NCBI RefSeq assembly: GCF_030824335.1
Contig: NZ_JAVBXX010000010.1
Span: forward strand, 124,001-188,000
Source: Azonexus sp.
GTDB lineage: Bacteria; Pseudomonadota; Gammaproteobacteria; Burkholderiales; Rhodocyclaceae
Length of the DNA: 64,000 nucleotides
Reading direction: 5' to 3'
Position 1 is the stretch's first letter. Every line of letters starts with the position of its first letter. Positions 19,756 through 27,182 of the stretch are shown here, piece by piece. The position numbers and the translations under genes are program-made. The notes beneath the pieces are model-generated. The model had not been told where the DNA came from. It searched no databases and worked only from the letters and a program-made list of their open reading frames with translations.

Positions 19756-20178
19756 ATGAAATTGACCAAGGAACAGAAAGACAAGTTGGCCGACGAACTG
19801 AATATGCCGTGGGCCGGTGTTCATCTGCTTTGCGACGGCTATCGCGTATCGCTGCAGGTGCAACGTTCGAAGGGGAGCATGGTGTATCGCGTGATGACCT
19901 TCGTGAACGGCGTGTTCCGTGGTGAATGGGTTAGCGGCACCGAAACGCACCCCGAGCAAAAACTCCTGCGCAAGTCAGTCCGTCCGCTGTGCTCTCCTGC
20001 ACAAAAAGCGAAAGCAGAAAAAGCCTTGGGCAAACGGTGGGTGGCGAAAGACCCGTACTACACCGCCAAATTGACTCTTTTTATGCCGGACTGGGCCAGC
20101 GGAAAGGCTGCCATTTCTCATTTGTGCAAGGTCTGCGACTCCGTTGAGATCATCACGGACGGGGCCGCTACGCTATGA
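19756..20178 (+). CDS. Conserved hypothetical phage protein
   Basis: 140 aa. Opens MKLTKEQKDKLADEL, then a beta-rich stretch (HLLCDGYRVSLQVQRSKGSMVYRVMTFVNGVFRGEWV) and a C-terminal half with DPYYTAKLTLFMPDWASGKAAISHLCKVCDSVEII. Similar proteins accompany GemA in Mu-like prophages; function unknown. ATGA overlap with the next small gene. Confidence 0.7.
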   Translation: MKLTKEQKDKLADELNMPWAGVHLLCDGYRVSLQVQRSKGSMVYRVMTFVNGVFRGEWVSGTETHPEQKLLRKSVRPLCSPAQKAKAEKALGKRWVAKDPYYTAKLTLFMPDWASGKAAISHLCKVCDSVEIITDGAATL

Positions 20179-20309
20179 CCGCCACCGAAAACCTCGCCCT
20201 CTTTGTCCATGCGACCACGTTGGCATGGTGGCCTGTCACCGTATTGAGTGCTGCGGTCGACGGCTATCACAAGGCGTTTTTTGCTGTACTGGATGGTCGG
20301 CCGCTATGA
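20175..20309 (+). CDS. Small membrane-like phage protein
   Basis: 44 aa (MTATENLALFVHATTLAWWP...), with one hydrophobic segment around 7-27. Overlaps both neighbours by ATGA junctions, which is the main reason to accept it. Confidence 0.5.
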   Translation: MTATENLALFVHATTLAWWPVTVLSAAVDGYHKAFFAVLDGRPL

Positions 20310-20743
20310 GCATGATTGGCGTCAAGAAAGCAGCCCGCATCCGGGCGATTCACGCGGCCTGCCGGGCGAACGGGATTGATGCCGATGCCCGTCACGATCT
20401 GCAGTTGGCGCTGACCGGCAAGGCCAGTTTGTCCGAGATGGATTTCAGCGAGGTCACACGCGTACTCGACCATCTGAACCGGCGTAGCAATGCGGGTGCG
20501 GAGTGGAAGTTCGTCTTTCGCTTGACCTCTGATCGCCAAGTCTATGGCCGGAAAATCTACCGCCTGGCTGAGCGCATTGGCGCGTTGCAAACCCCGCCAG
20601 TGGCGATTATCTCGAAGGCCTACATCGAGGGCATCACCAAGCAGATGCGCGGCACTGAGCAGCCGCTGGAATTCTGCGACTGCGAGCAACTGCGCAAAGT
20701 TGTGCAGGCGCTTGAGGTCTATGTGAAACGGCACGGGGTCTGA
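20306..20743 (+). CDS. gemA: GemA-like regulatory protein (DUF1018, Mu gp16)
   Basis: 145 aa. The pattern IGVKKAARIRAIHAACRANGIDADARHDL...LSEMDFSEVTRVLDHLNR is the DUF1018 signature. Mu GemA alters host gene expression and DNA supercoiling, and sits directly upstream of mor as here. ATGA overlap upstream; two bases to mor. Confidence 0.88.
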   Translation: MSMIGVKKAARIRAIHAACRANGIDADARHDLQLALTGKASLSEMDFSEVTRVLDHLNRRSNAGAEWKFVFRLTSDRQVYGRKIYRLAERIGALQTPPVAIISKAYIEGITKQMRGTEQPLEFCDCEQLRKVVQALEVYVKRHGV

Positions 20744-20744
20744 C

Positions 20745-21161
20745 ATGGCACTACCGCCTACCATTCAAACCATCGTCGGCATTATCGGACACGGCCCGAC
20801 CATGTGCTTGGTGCGCGAGATGGGCGGGCAAGATTTCCGCTTTCCAACGGGTAAGCGCGGTGCGAACTGGGAAGCCCTGGTTGAGATTGTTGGTGCAAGA
20901 GAGGCAGGCAAACTACTCGCCAGCTTCGGCGGCGATGAGGTCTACATTGCGCTGTGTGACCAGGCACTGCGCGCCGACCGAAATCGCCGGATGATCGCTC
21001 GTTACGATGCCTTGTTGGGTGAAGGGCGTAGCGGCCGGGGTGCTGTGTCCATCCTAGTGCAGGAATTCCGACCGATCAGCAATCGCTCAGTGGAGAAGAT
21101 CGTCAATGGCCCGGTGCCGTCGACTCAGCCAGAGATGCTTACCCAGGGATCATTGTTTTAA
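20745..21161 (+). CDS. mor: Mor-type middle transcription activator
   Basis: 138 aa. Mor/C family proteins dimerise through an N-terminal domain and bind middle or late promoters with a C-terminal HTH; here SGRGAVSILVQEFRPISNRSVEKIVNG forms that end. It follows gemA and is closed by a strong terminator (21271-21296). Its 3' 120 bases are duplicated at 22398-22524. Confidence 0.8.
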   Translation: MALPPTIQTIVGIIGHGPTMCLVREMGGQDFRFPTGKRGANWEALVEIVGAREAGKLLASFGGDEVYIALCDQALRADRNRRMIARYDALLGEGRSGRGAVSILVQEFRPISNRSVEKIVNGPVPSTQPEMLTQGSLF

Positions 21162-21270
21162 TAACTTTGTCATTGCTGGGCAGATGAAAGCGCTGTTTTT
21201 CAGGGCTTTTGTCACAATGCTTTTGTTTACCATACCCAACTTTGGCGTTACCATTCGCACATTGAATAAC

Positions 21271-21296
21271 GCCAGCCAACCGTAGCTGGCTTTTTT
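21271..21296 (+). terminator. Terminator of the early operon
   Basis: GCCAGC/GCTGGC stem with an 8-base loop and six T. Confidence 0.88.
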
Positions 21297-21317
21297 GCAC
21301 TCGCAATGAGGACGAAA

Positions 21318-21539
21318 GTGGAAAAAAAAGCCCTGTTTGAGGCCAAGGAAAAAAGTACGCCGCACCTTGGCGTGTTGCCGACTAATGAACTTCGCGAAGA
21401 TGCAGTTGCTGTTTTCATTAACGGAGATGCCAGCGCTCAGACAAAGTCACTGTCAAATCGTGATGTCGCAAGTAGTGCGTTTCGTTCAGTTTTTTCCGAT
21501 GTATTTTCCGGGGAAACCAACGCATCCCGTTTGTTCTGA
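21318..21539 (+). CDS. Small moron protein
   Basis: 73 aa from GTG 21318, chosen because GAGGA lies about six bases upstream; an ATG at 21306 is in frame. Lys-rich start (MEKKALFEAKEK), no motif known. First gene of a cassette with lower GC than its surroundings, bounded by the mor duplication. The next gene follows 11 bases later. Confidence 0.5.
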   Translation: MEKKALFEAKEKSTPHLGVLPTNELREDAVAVFINGDASAQTKSLSNRDVASSAFRSVFSDVFSGETNASRLF

Positions 21540-21550
21540 CGGGGCGAGGC

Positions 21551-22114
21551 ATGAACAAAAGAACGGCGCCAGTCGCCGAAGATGTTATTGGTGACCGGTC
21601 GACGCCTCAGCAGCGTGAGCAACGTCTGGTGGATATCACTAATTGGTTGCAGTATTTCCAGGAAGACTGTCAGCGAGAGTTCGGCGGCACGGTTGTTTAT
21701 GCCGAAAATGCCGCTCGTGACATAAATCATGTTTATTGGGAAACGCTTGAAGAGTGTGTTCGGCCGCGCATTACTTCGCAAAGCGGCAAAGAGGTTACGG
21801 TAGATCGTCACAAGATTTGCTCGCTAACCGAACTGATAATCGCCCACCAATCGCCGGTAGAGCATGACGATGCGGCAAAGAAGATCGATTTATCTGCCCG
21901 CTTGGCATATTACTGTGCGCTGAATATTCTTGGGTGCTGGGATTCTAGGATTGCGACCGAGCTTCATGTCAGTGACTCTTTCGAGCGCGAGCACTTAACC
22001 TGGCTACGAAACCTGCAGCGTTGCAGCGAAAATTTTCCAATCTTCTCCAATGCCGCAACTTGGTATCTTGTTGAACGGCTGTTCATTGAACGCTCAGAGC
22101 GTTCCGTTGCTTAA
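21551..22114 (+). CDS. Moron protein of unknown function
   Basis: 187 aa, soluble, mostly helical, with no signal or membrane segment and no motif I know. Base composition is lower in GC than nearby phage genes. It is closed by a tight terminator at 22119, so with 21318 it forms an independent unit. Confidence 0.65.
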   Translation: MNKRTAPVAEDVIGDRSTPQQREQRLVDITNWLQYFQEDCQREFGGTVVYAENAARDINHVYWETLEECVRPRITSQSGKEVTVDRHKICSLTELIIAHQSPVEHDDAAKKIDLSARLAYYCALNILGCWDSRIATELHVSDSFEREHLTWLRNLQRCSENFPIFSNAATWYLVERLFIERSERSVA

Positions 22115-22118
22115 AACG

Positions 22119-22140
22119 ACCCGCTTCGGCGGGTTTTTTT
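22119..22140 (+). terminator. Strong terminator in the moron cassette
   Basis: ACCCGC TTCG GCGGGT with an ultra-stable UUCG loop and a T run. Confidence 0.92.
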
Positions 22141-22143
22141 TGG

Positions 22144-22395
22144 ATGTTGGCGCTTAGTCACATGGATACTTTACTTTGCCCCAGCGGGCGCTCGGCGCGA
22201 CAATTGCGCCAATCACTTGGCCTGAATCAACAAGCCTTCTGGAACAAAATCGGCATCACCCAATCCGGGGGAAGCCGCTACGAATCGGGGCGAGATATGC
22301 CGATTCAGGTTGTCTGGCTTCTGGATATCGCTTACGGCACAGAGGACCAAGCTCAAGCCAGAGTGGCCGCGCTGCGGGAAATAGTAAAAGAATAA
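22144..22395 (+). CDS. XRE-family HTH regulator
   Basis: 83 aa; ATG at 22144 or, within frame, 22162. The segment ARQLRQSLGLNQQAFWNKIGITQSGGSRYESGRDMP is a clear XRE HTH, with a short tail. The start sits only four bases after a terminator T run and has no visible ribosome site, so expression is unclear. It is the last gene before the duplicated mor end. Confidence 0.7.
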   Translation: MLALSHMDTLLCPSGRSARQLRQSLGLNQQAFWNKIGITQSGGSRYESGRDMPIQVVWLLDIAYGTEDQAQARVAALREIVKE

Positions 22396-22397
22396 CA

Positions 22398-22524
22398 GGG
22401 GGCTGTGTCTGTGCTGGTGCAGGAATTTCGGCCAATCGCTAATCGGAAGGTGGAAAATATCGTCAATGGCCCATCGCCGTAGAAGCTGCCAGAGATGGTG
22501 ATGCAATGCTCACTGTTTTAATAG
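22398..22524 (+). pseudogene. Duplicated mor 3' fragment
   Basis: It repeats mor from 21041 to 21164 with scattered changes: GAVSVLVQEFRPIANRKVENIVNGPSP against GAVSILVQEFRPISNRSVEKIVNGPVP. It has no start, and a TAG at 22490 interrupts it. The similarity continues past that stop to the shared CACTGTTTTAATA-like end. Confidence 0.85.
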
Positions 22525-22612
22525 ATTTACACACTGCCAGCAGCTCGACCAGCCAGCATTCCATCCAATCGGGCTTGTTTTTTTACATAGCTTCTCTCTG
22601 CTTTTTCTAATC

Positions 22613-23197
22613 TCATTTTTCGCCTCCTATCGATGTATCCCCATGCTTAGCCAGTAGTGCTTTCATCTGCTCAACATACCGCTCACGCTCGTTATGAGCC
22701 TTTTTGTTCTGTTCGGACAATTTCGCCAGCGTGACCTTGTGGCTTTCGTCATACTCCCTTTGGCTGGCAGGATCACTTTCATGTGGGAAGTTTCTCTCGA
22801 TGACGTCCATAATGTTGCGTATACGGGAAATTTCTGAGTAGGCAGCCGTGGCAAGTCCGGACAGAGCAGCCAGTTTCACCAGCTCCGTTTGGGCCTCAGT
22901 TGTCTTTTTTAATTCCTCGCGCGTCTCCGACAGTTCGCGCCTCTGAAGCTTCACCGACTGGGTCAGCCAGTAGAAGGCAGCGAAGGCCACGATGGGATTG
23001 AGCAGCCCGCCCACAAAATCCCCAAAGGCGCCCCATTCGCCTGCATCTGTCGCAGCAGGCAGGTTTTGATAAAGTGCGAAGTACAGGAAATAGGCGAAGA
23101 CCAGCGCGGCCCCGATTGCAGTGAGACCTTTCTTCCAAGCGTTGATACGCCCATCGAGATCCTCGTCATCAGATGTCCCTGCCTCATTTTCTCTCAT
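22613..23197 (-). CDS. Opposite-strand membrane moron
   Basis: 194 aa from ATG 23197, which has GGAGGGG eight bases upstream. Acidic N-terminus, two membrane segments (about 23-43 and 63-80), then a long charged coiled coil (about 85-190). Both ends are probably cytoplasmic. The family is unknown; membrane morons of prophages often act in superinfection exclusion, which is only a possibility here. It is transcribed against the phage operons. Confidence 0.7.
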   Translation of the reverse strand: MRENEAGTSDDEDLDGRINAWKKGLTAIGAALVFAYFLYFALYQNLPAATDAGEWGAFGDFVGGLLNPIVAFAAFYWLTQSVKLQRRELSETREELKKTTEAQTELVKLAALSGLATAAYSEISRIRNIMDVIERNFPHESDPASQREYDESHKVTLAKLSEQNKKAHNERERYVEQMKALLAKHGDTSIGGEK

Positions 23198-23376
23198 GAT
23201 TACCCCTCCGAAATTGACTATTTGACCATCGCGGCACCCCAAGGGGAGCGGCTTCCCCCTGCCTGCGAAGGCGCCATTCCATCACTATTCGCTGGAAGAC
23301 GGTGCGACCACCGCAGTGCTGGAACACTGACGGTAGCCACCTCCGGCAGATTTAACCTGCGTTCGGCCAAGGCACC

Positions 23377-23394
23377 GTGCTGTGCACACAGCAC
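23377..23394. promoter_or_regulatory. Inverted repeat upstream of com
   Basis: GTGCTGTG and CACAGCAC separated by CA. The centre contains the TGTGCAC core seen in the repressor operators, so repression of com/dam in the lysogen is possible. Confidence 0.45.
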
Positions 23395-23421
23395 GTCGAG
23401 GCTATCACGCTGGAATAGTTC

Positions 23422-23613
23422 GTGGAAACGATACGCTGCACCGAATGTAATAAAAAACTCGCAGAGGCCGAGTATTTAAGCCTCTCTATCAAGTGCCCGC
23501 GCTGCGGACACCTCAACAATTTGAAGGCCGGCGAGCCTCGACATTTGGAGGATCGCCATGTCAAAGCCCAGCCCAATCGTCCCGTGGATCGGCGGCAAGC
23601 GCCGCCTGGCTAA
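23422..23613 (+). CDS. com: Com-like zinc-ribbon regulator
   Basis: 63 aa from a GTG. METIRCTECNKKLAEAEYLSLSIKCPRCGHLNNLKAG has the two CxxC pairs of Mu Com, an RNA-binding protein that opens the mom start site to translation. Here the downstream gene is a D12-class adenine methylase instead of mom, and it begins 56 bases inside com, so control of dam by Com is likely. No good ribosome site is visible for com itself. Confidence 0.82.
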   Translation: METIRCTECNKKLAEAEYLSLSIKCPRCGHLNNLKAGEPRHLEDRHVKAQPNRPVDRRQAPPG

Positions 23614-24328
23614 ACACCTGTTGCCGCTGTTTCCGGCGCATCGCTGTTACGTCGAACCTTTTGCCGGTGGTGCCGCGCTGTTCTTCCTGAAGGTGCCATC
23701 CGATGTTGAGGTCTTGAATGACATCAACGGCGAGCTGGTCAATCTGTACCGGGTGGTCAAGCACCACCTGGGAGAGCTGGCGCAGCAGTTTCGGTGGGCG
23801 CTGATCAGCCGGCAAATGTACGGCTGGCTGCAAGCGCAACCGGAAGAAACGCTGACGGACATCCAGCGCGCAGCGCGTTTTCTCTATCTCCAGAAGATGG
23901 CCTTTGGCGGCAAGGTGGCCAATCAGACATTCGGCATTGCGCCAAGCGCGCCGCCCAGGATGAACTTGACGCGGCTGGAGGAGGACTTATCTGCCGCACA
24001 CCTTCGACTGGCCAGGACGTACATCGAGCACATGCCCTGGGCTGATGTGATCAAGCGCTACGACCGGCCGGAGACATTGTTTTACCTTGATCCGCCGTAC
24101 TGGGGAACCGAGGGGTACGGGGTGGATTTTGGTCTGGACGAATATTCCAAGATGGCGGCGCTGGCCCGTTCGATCAAAGGAAAGATGATCATTTCGGTGA
24201 ATGACATCCCCGAGATGCGCGAGGCGTTTGCTGGGCTGGCCATGCGGCAGGTTGGCGTGACTTACACGGTGGGTGGTGCCGGAAAGTCAAAAGGGCCAGC
24301 CGGGGAACTGATCATTACCAGCTGGTAG
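23558..24328 (+). CDS. DNA N6-adenine methylase, D12 class
   Basis: 256 aa. S-adenosylmethionine site PWIGGKRRLAKHLLPLFP and VEPFAGGAALFF; catalytic DPPYWG at about 178-183; NDIPEMREAF region. GGAGGA lies about five bases before the ATG. It probably methylates adenines in phage DNA, protecting it from restriction or changing its regulation. Target sequence not readable from the protein. Confidence 0.92.
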   Translation: MSKPSPIVPWIGGKRRLAKHLLPLFPAHRCYVEPFAGGAALFFLKVPSDVEVLNDINGELVNLYRVVKHHLGELAQQFRWALISRQMYGWLQAQPEETLTDIQRAARFLYLQKMAFGGKVANQTFGIAPSAPPRMNLTRLEEDLSAAHLRLARTYIEHMPWADVIKRYDRPETLFYLDPPYWGTEGYGVDFGLDEYSKMAALARSIKGKMIISVNDIPEMREAFAGLAMRQVGVTYTVGGAGKSKGPAGELIITSW

Positions 24329-24350
24329 CGCCGAAGCCCGTCCCCCTGCC
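24328..24350 (+). repeat. Junction repeat, copy 1
   Basis: Variant copy of the 23-base motif with core CGACGCCCGTCCCCCTGA (here CGAAGCCCG...CTGCC). It starts on the last base of the dam stop codon and precedes a hairpin. Confidence 0.75.
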
Positions 24351-24353
24351 GGC

Positions 24354-24388
24354 AGTTCATGCCCACACGTAACCTGTGGGCATGAACT
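24354..24388. repeat. Perfect 14-bp inverted repeat over a start codon
   Basis: AGTTCATGCCCACA (24354-24367) and TGTGGGCATGAACT (24375-24388) with loop CGTAACC. The ATG of the next gene lies in the right arm, so the mRNA hairpin could hide it. There is no T run. Confidence 0.8.
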
Positions 24389-24558
24389 GTCGAACCTGCC
24401 AACACTACTTGCCTTCAAAAGACGCCGGTCAACGGGCGTACATGGACGGCTACGGCTACTGCAAAGCCGGGCATACCCGCGAGCAGCGGTGTATGTTTTT
24501 TCAATGCGATCAGCCTTGCTGGATTGCGCCGGTCAAGTACCAGGAGCGCCGGCCATGA
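24382..24558 (+). CDS. Small Cys-rich phage protein before endolysin
   Basis: 58 aa: MNCRTCQHYLPSKDAG, YGYCKAGHTREQRCMFFQCDQPCW with CxxC plus further Cys, probably zinc-binding. It overlaps the endolysin by four bases. Two extra codons from GTG 24376 are possible. Its start is inside a strong hairpin. Confidence 0.6.
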   Translation: MNCRTCQHYLPSKDAGQRAYMDGYGYCKAGHTREQRCMFFQCDQPCWIAPVKYQERRP

Positions 24559-25070
24559 AGGAACGCATCGTCGTTACCATGCTGGCACTCACTGCTGCCG
24601 GCTTTTCCTATACGGCGCTTCAGGAAGGTTACTCCAGTGCGCCGATCACGCCGGTGCCCGGCGACAAACTGACCATCGGCCTCGGCAGCACGACCCGCGA
24701 TGATGGAACGTCGGTGCAGGCTGGCGACCGCATCACGCCACCGCAGGCTATCCGCAGGGCGGTGCGTGACCTGGCGGTTAAGGAAGACAGCCTGCGCCGT
24801 TGTTTTGGCGAACAAGCCCGACTCTACCCGCACGAATGGGATGCCTACGTTGACCTCAGTTACAACGTTGGGGCACCAGCGGTTTGCCGCTCATCCATCG
24901 TGCGCAAGGTGCAGGCCGGCCAGTACGAGGCTGCCTGCCGGACCATTCTGGACTTCAAGAAGGTGCAAGGGCGCGATTGCTTCGCACCGGAAAACGCCAA
25001 GTTCTGCGGCGGCATCCCTATCCGGCGTCGGGAAATGGCGCATCAATGTCTTACCGGAGAGCGCCCATGA
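24555..25070 (+). CDS. Endolysin, GH24 lysozyme of SAR type
   Basis: 171 aa. The N-terminus (about 5-22, Ala/Thr/Gly-rich) is a weakly hydrophobic signal-anchor-release segment, followed by the catalytic Glu (LQEGYSS, residue 24), GDKLTIGLGSTT, and later AYVDLSYNVGAPAVCRSS, a lambdoid lysozyme feature. Such enzymes are exported by Sec and tethered inactive until the membrane is depolarised. No separate holin gene is recognisable. Confidence 0.88.
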   Translation: MKERIVVTMLALTAAGFSYTALQEGYSSAPITPVPGDKLTIGLGSTTRDDGTSVQAGDRITPPQAIRRAVRDLAVKEDSLRRCFGEQARLYPHEWDAYVDLSYNVGAPAVCRSSIVRKVQAGQYEAACRTILDFKKVQGRDCFAPENAKFCGGIPIRRREMAHQCLTGERP

Positions 25071-25600
25071 AACTGGATTTCAATCTGATCCCGGACTGGG
25101 CTTATGCGTTACTCGCTGTGCTGCTGATAACGCTGGCCTTCGGGGCTGGCTGGACGGCGAATGGCTGGCGCAAGGATGCCCAGATCGCCGAAATCAACCA
25201 TGGGCATGCCAAAGCCAAAGCACGGGCGGCAGAGGAAAACGCCGCATCGCTCGCAGCAGCCAACCTTCGCGGCGACAACATCGCGCTCCAGCTCGCTGGC
25301 TGGGAAAACACATTGACCGTATTTGCCCAGGAGAAGACCCATGAAATCGAACGCCTTACTGTTGGCCGGCGCTGCCTTGACAGCGCTGCTGTCCGCGTGC
25401 TCAACCAGTCCGTCAGCCACCAGCCGGCACGGCCTATACCCGAAGCCACCAGCGAGCCTGTACGCACCGATGCCGCCTTTGCCACCGATACCGATGTCGG
25501 GTCGTGGATCGCAAACGCCCAGCGCAGCTACGACACCTGCCGGGGGCGCATCGACGCCATAGCAAGGTTTTACTCAGGGGGCACCAGTGCAAGTGAATAA
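25067..25600 (+). CDS. Inner-membrane spanin (Rz-like)
   Basis: 177 aa. One N-terminal membrane segment (about 11-30) followed by a periplasmic Ala/Glu/Lys coiled coil and a Cys-containing tail (SYDTCRGRIDAIARFY) as in DUF2514-type Rz proteins. It joins with the outer-membrane spanin encoded inside it to fuse the two membranes at lysis. ATGA overlap with the endolysin. Confidence 0.82.
   Translation: MKLDFNLIPDWAYALLAVLLITLAFGAGWTANGWRKDAQIAEINHGHAKAKARAAEENAASLAAANLRGDNIALQLAGWENTLTVFAQEKTHEIERLTVGRRCLDSAAVRVLNQSVSHQPARPIPEATSEPVRTDAAFATDTDVGSWIANAQRSYDTCRGRIDAIARFYSGGTSASE
25341..25562 (+). CDS. Outer-membrane spanin lipoprotein (Rz1-like), nested
   Basis: 73 aa in a different frame wholly inside the Rz-like gene. 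MKSNALLLAGAALTALLSAC ends in a lipobox with Cys20; the mature part is Pro-rich (LYPKPPASLYAPMPPLPPIP), the hallmark of Rz1. AGGAG lies five bases before the ATG. Confidence 0.85.
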   Translation: MKSNALLLAGAALTALLSACSTSPSATSRHGLYPKPPASLYAPMPPLPPIPMSGRGSQTPSAATTPAGGASTP

Positions 25601-25802
25601 GGACAAAGGCCGGGACTGCCCGGCCGAACGAGCACCCTCCATGCAGCCGGCCAAGGCAGGTGATAGCGCCTTCCGCTGCATGGATTGTGGTGCAGCAATC
25701 CCGACCGCCCAGCTGATGGACGTGCCGGCCATAAATCGCTGCATTGCGTGCCAGCGCGATATCAAAAACATGGGCAAGTGGGACTGGGGGATGGCGGAAT
25801 AA
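25587..25802 (+). CDS. TraR/DksA-type zinc-finger protein
   Basis: 71 aa from GTG 25587 (a second GTG at 25593). CMDCGAAIP...RCIACQRDIK carries the four-Cys zinc site of DksA/TraR proteins, which bind the RNA polymerase secondary channel; short phage versions lack the coiled-coil half. Overlaps the spanin end and the next start. Confidence 0.82.
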   Translation: MQVNKDKGRDCPAERAPSMQPAKAGDSAFRCMDCGAAIPTAQLMDVPAINRCIACQRDIKNMGKWDWGMAE

Positions 25803-26122
25803 TGGAAATACGTGACTGGCTTTTGACGATCTCAATGATTCTGCACTTCGCGAGAACCATCTGGGACTACGTCGACAAACGCAATGACAAGACCAACGAG
25901 CGCATTGAAGAGCTGGCCTTGAAGTTTGATCGACTCGACAAGGATGTTTCGGCGCTGGAAACCGCTGCTGGCGCGGCGCCCAATCATGCGGACCTCGGCA
26001 AGGTCTATGAATCCATCAACATCCTGGCCGGCACGGTCAATCAGCTGGTTGGCGAGAACCGGGGCCAAAGCGACACGCTGCGCCTGATCCTCAACCAGGT
26101 CATGCAGAAAGGGCTGAAATGA
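25802..26122 (+). CDS. DUF2730 phage protein
   Basis: 106 aa: an N-terminal hydrophobic stretch (about 5-20), then a coiled coil (DKTNERIEELALKFDRLDKDVSALE). The family sits ahead of terminase in Mu-like phages; a structural or lysis role is uncertain. The start shares a base with the previous stop. Confidence 0.72.
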   Translation: MEIRDWLLTISMILHFARTIWDYVDKRNDKTNERIEELALKFDRLDKDVSALETAAGAAPNHADLGKVYESINILAGTVNQLVGENRGQSDTLRLILNQVMQKGLK

Positions 26123-26367
26123 ACGATCAAGACAGGAAGCGTCGCAACTCGTTGCTGTGCACCTTGACCTTCGCCGGCGGCAACAGCGTTGCGCGTGAGC
26201 TGCGCAACGAGCTGGAGAGCGTGCACGGTGTGGCAGTAACGCTCGACAAGGTGCGCGCCGATCTGCGTGTGCTGGCTGACGTCGGTGCCGTGCGCCTGAA
26301 TGACGACCTGGTGCAGATCACGGCCGAGGGCCGCGAACATGCACAACTGCTGCGGGAATTGTTCTGA
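26119..26367 (+). CDS. Small winged-helix phage protein
   Basis: 82 aa. NSLLCTLTFAGGNSVARELRNELESVHGVAVTLDKVRADLRVLADVGAVRLNDDLVQIT reads as a winged helix. Overlaps by ATGA upstream and shares one base with the small terminase start. Confidence 0.65.
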   Translation: MNDQDRKRRNSLLCTLTFAGGNSVARELRNELESVHGVAVTLDKVRADLRVLADVGAVRLNDDLVQITAEGREHAQLLRELF

Positions 26368-26861
26368 TGGCCCACCCGCCAGAAAAACGCATGGAGTTAC
26401 GCTCCGCCTACATCGGCGGTTTGCCGCTGGAAGCAGCTGCTGACAAGACCGGCGTGCCTTACGCCACGGCCCGTAACTGGTTTCGTGCTGCCCGGGAAGA
26501 AGGCGACGACTGGGACAAGTTCCGTGCGGCCTCGTTGATCGTTGCCGGTGGCGGCATCGAACAGGCCATGGGGCGGATCATCGCCGCTGGTCTGATGCGC
26601 TGTGAGGCGCTGCTGGAACGGGTGGCACTGCTCGAAGACCCGAATGAAGCGGTCAAGGCGATGGCCATCCTGGGCGACACGGTTTCAAAGCTCCGGGCAG
26701 CAGGCAAATCGATGATGCCCGAGGCGGACAAGCTGGGTGTGGCGATGGACGTGATCAAGCGCCTTATCGCCTACCTCCGGGAAAACCACCCGCAGCAGGC
26801 CGATGCCTTTGCTGAGCTGCTGCCGGTGTTTGGTGATGAATTGGCGAGGGCGTATGGCTAG
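26367..26861 (+). CDS. Small terminase subunit, DUF1804
   Basis: 164 aa. The N-terminal HTH (LRSAYIGGLPLEAAADKTGVPYATARNWFRAAR) and the helical middle with ALLEDPNEAVKAMAILGDTVSKLRAA are typical of DUF1804 proteins encoded before the Mu-type large terminase. It should recognise phage DNA for packaging. Confidence 0.82.
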   Translation: MAHPPEKRMELRSAYIGGLPLEAAADKTGVPYATARNWFRAAREEGDDWDKFRAASLIVAGGGIEQAMGRIIAAGLMRCEALLERVALLEDPNEAVKAMAILGDTVSKLRAAGKSMMPEADKLGVAMDVIKRLIAYLRENHPQQADAFAELLPVFGDELARAYG

Positions 26862-26862
26862 G

Positions 26863-27150
26863 CTAGAAAGGCTCTACTTCGGGATAGAACATCGGGTTAC
26901 CCGAAGATTTCAGCGCTTGGCTCTTCAAGCGCTGAAGGGCGTCAAGCGCGACACGATAGTGTCCAATTGCAGTGAGAAGTTTGTCGATATTGATTTCCCG
27001 CAGGTTGTCGACCATCTCCCTCTTGGGAACGTAATACGCACCATCCTTCTCCTCAATCGTCGATCCTGCAAGAACCTGTTTGAGCACGTTGTAGTGCTCA
27101 TCAAGTTCGCTGATTTTCTGGTCAATCAAGTGTTTCGAAATAACTGCCAT
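26863..27150 (-). CDS. Opposite-strand moron between terminase genes
   Basis: 95 aa from ATG 27150, supported by AGGAGG six bases upstream on the minus strand. MAVISKHLIDQKISELDEHYNVLKQVLAG...REMVDNLREINIDKLLTAIGHYRVALDALQRLKSQAL is helical and cytoplasmic. Its stop is one base beyond the small terminase stop. No family recognised. Confidence 0.65.
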   Translation of the reverse strand: MAVISKHLIDQKISELDEHYNVLKQVLAGSTIEEKDGAYYVPKREMVDNLREINIDKLLTAIGHYRVALDALQRLKSQALKSSGNPMFYPEVEPF

Positions 27151-27182
27151 AGCGCCTCCTGTGTGAGAAATGAAAATGGTAA

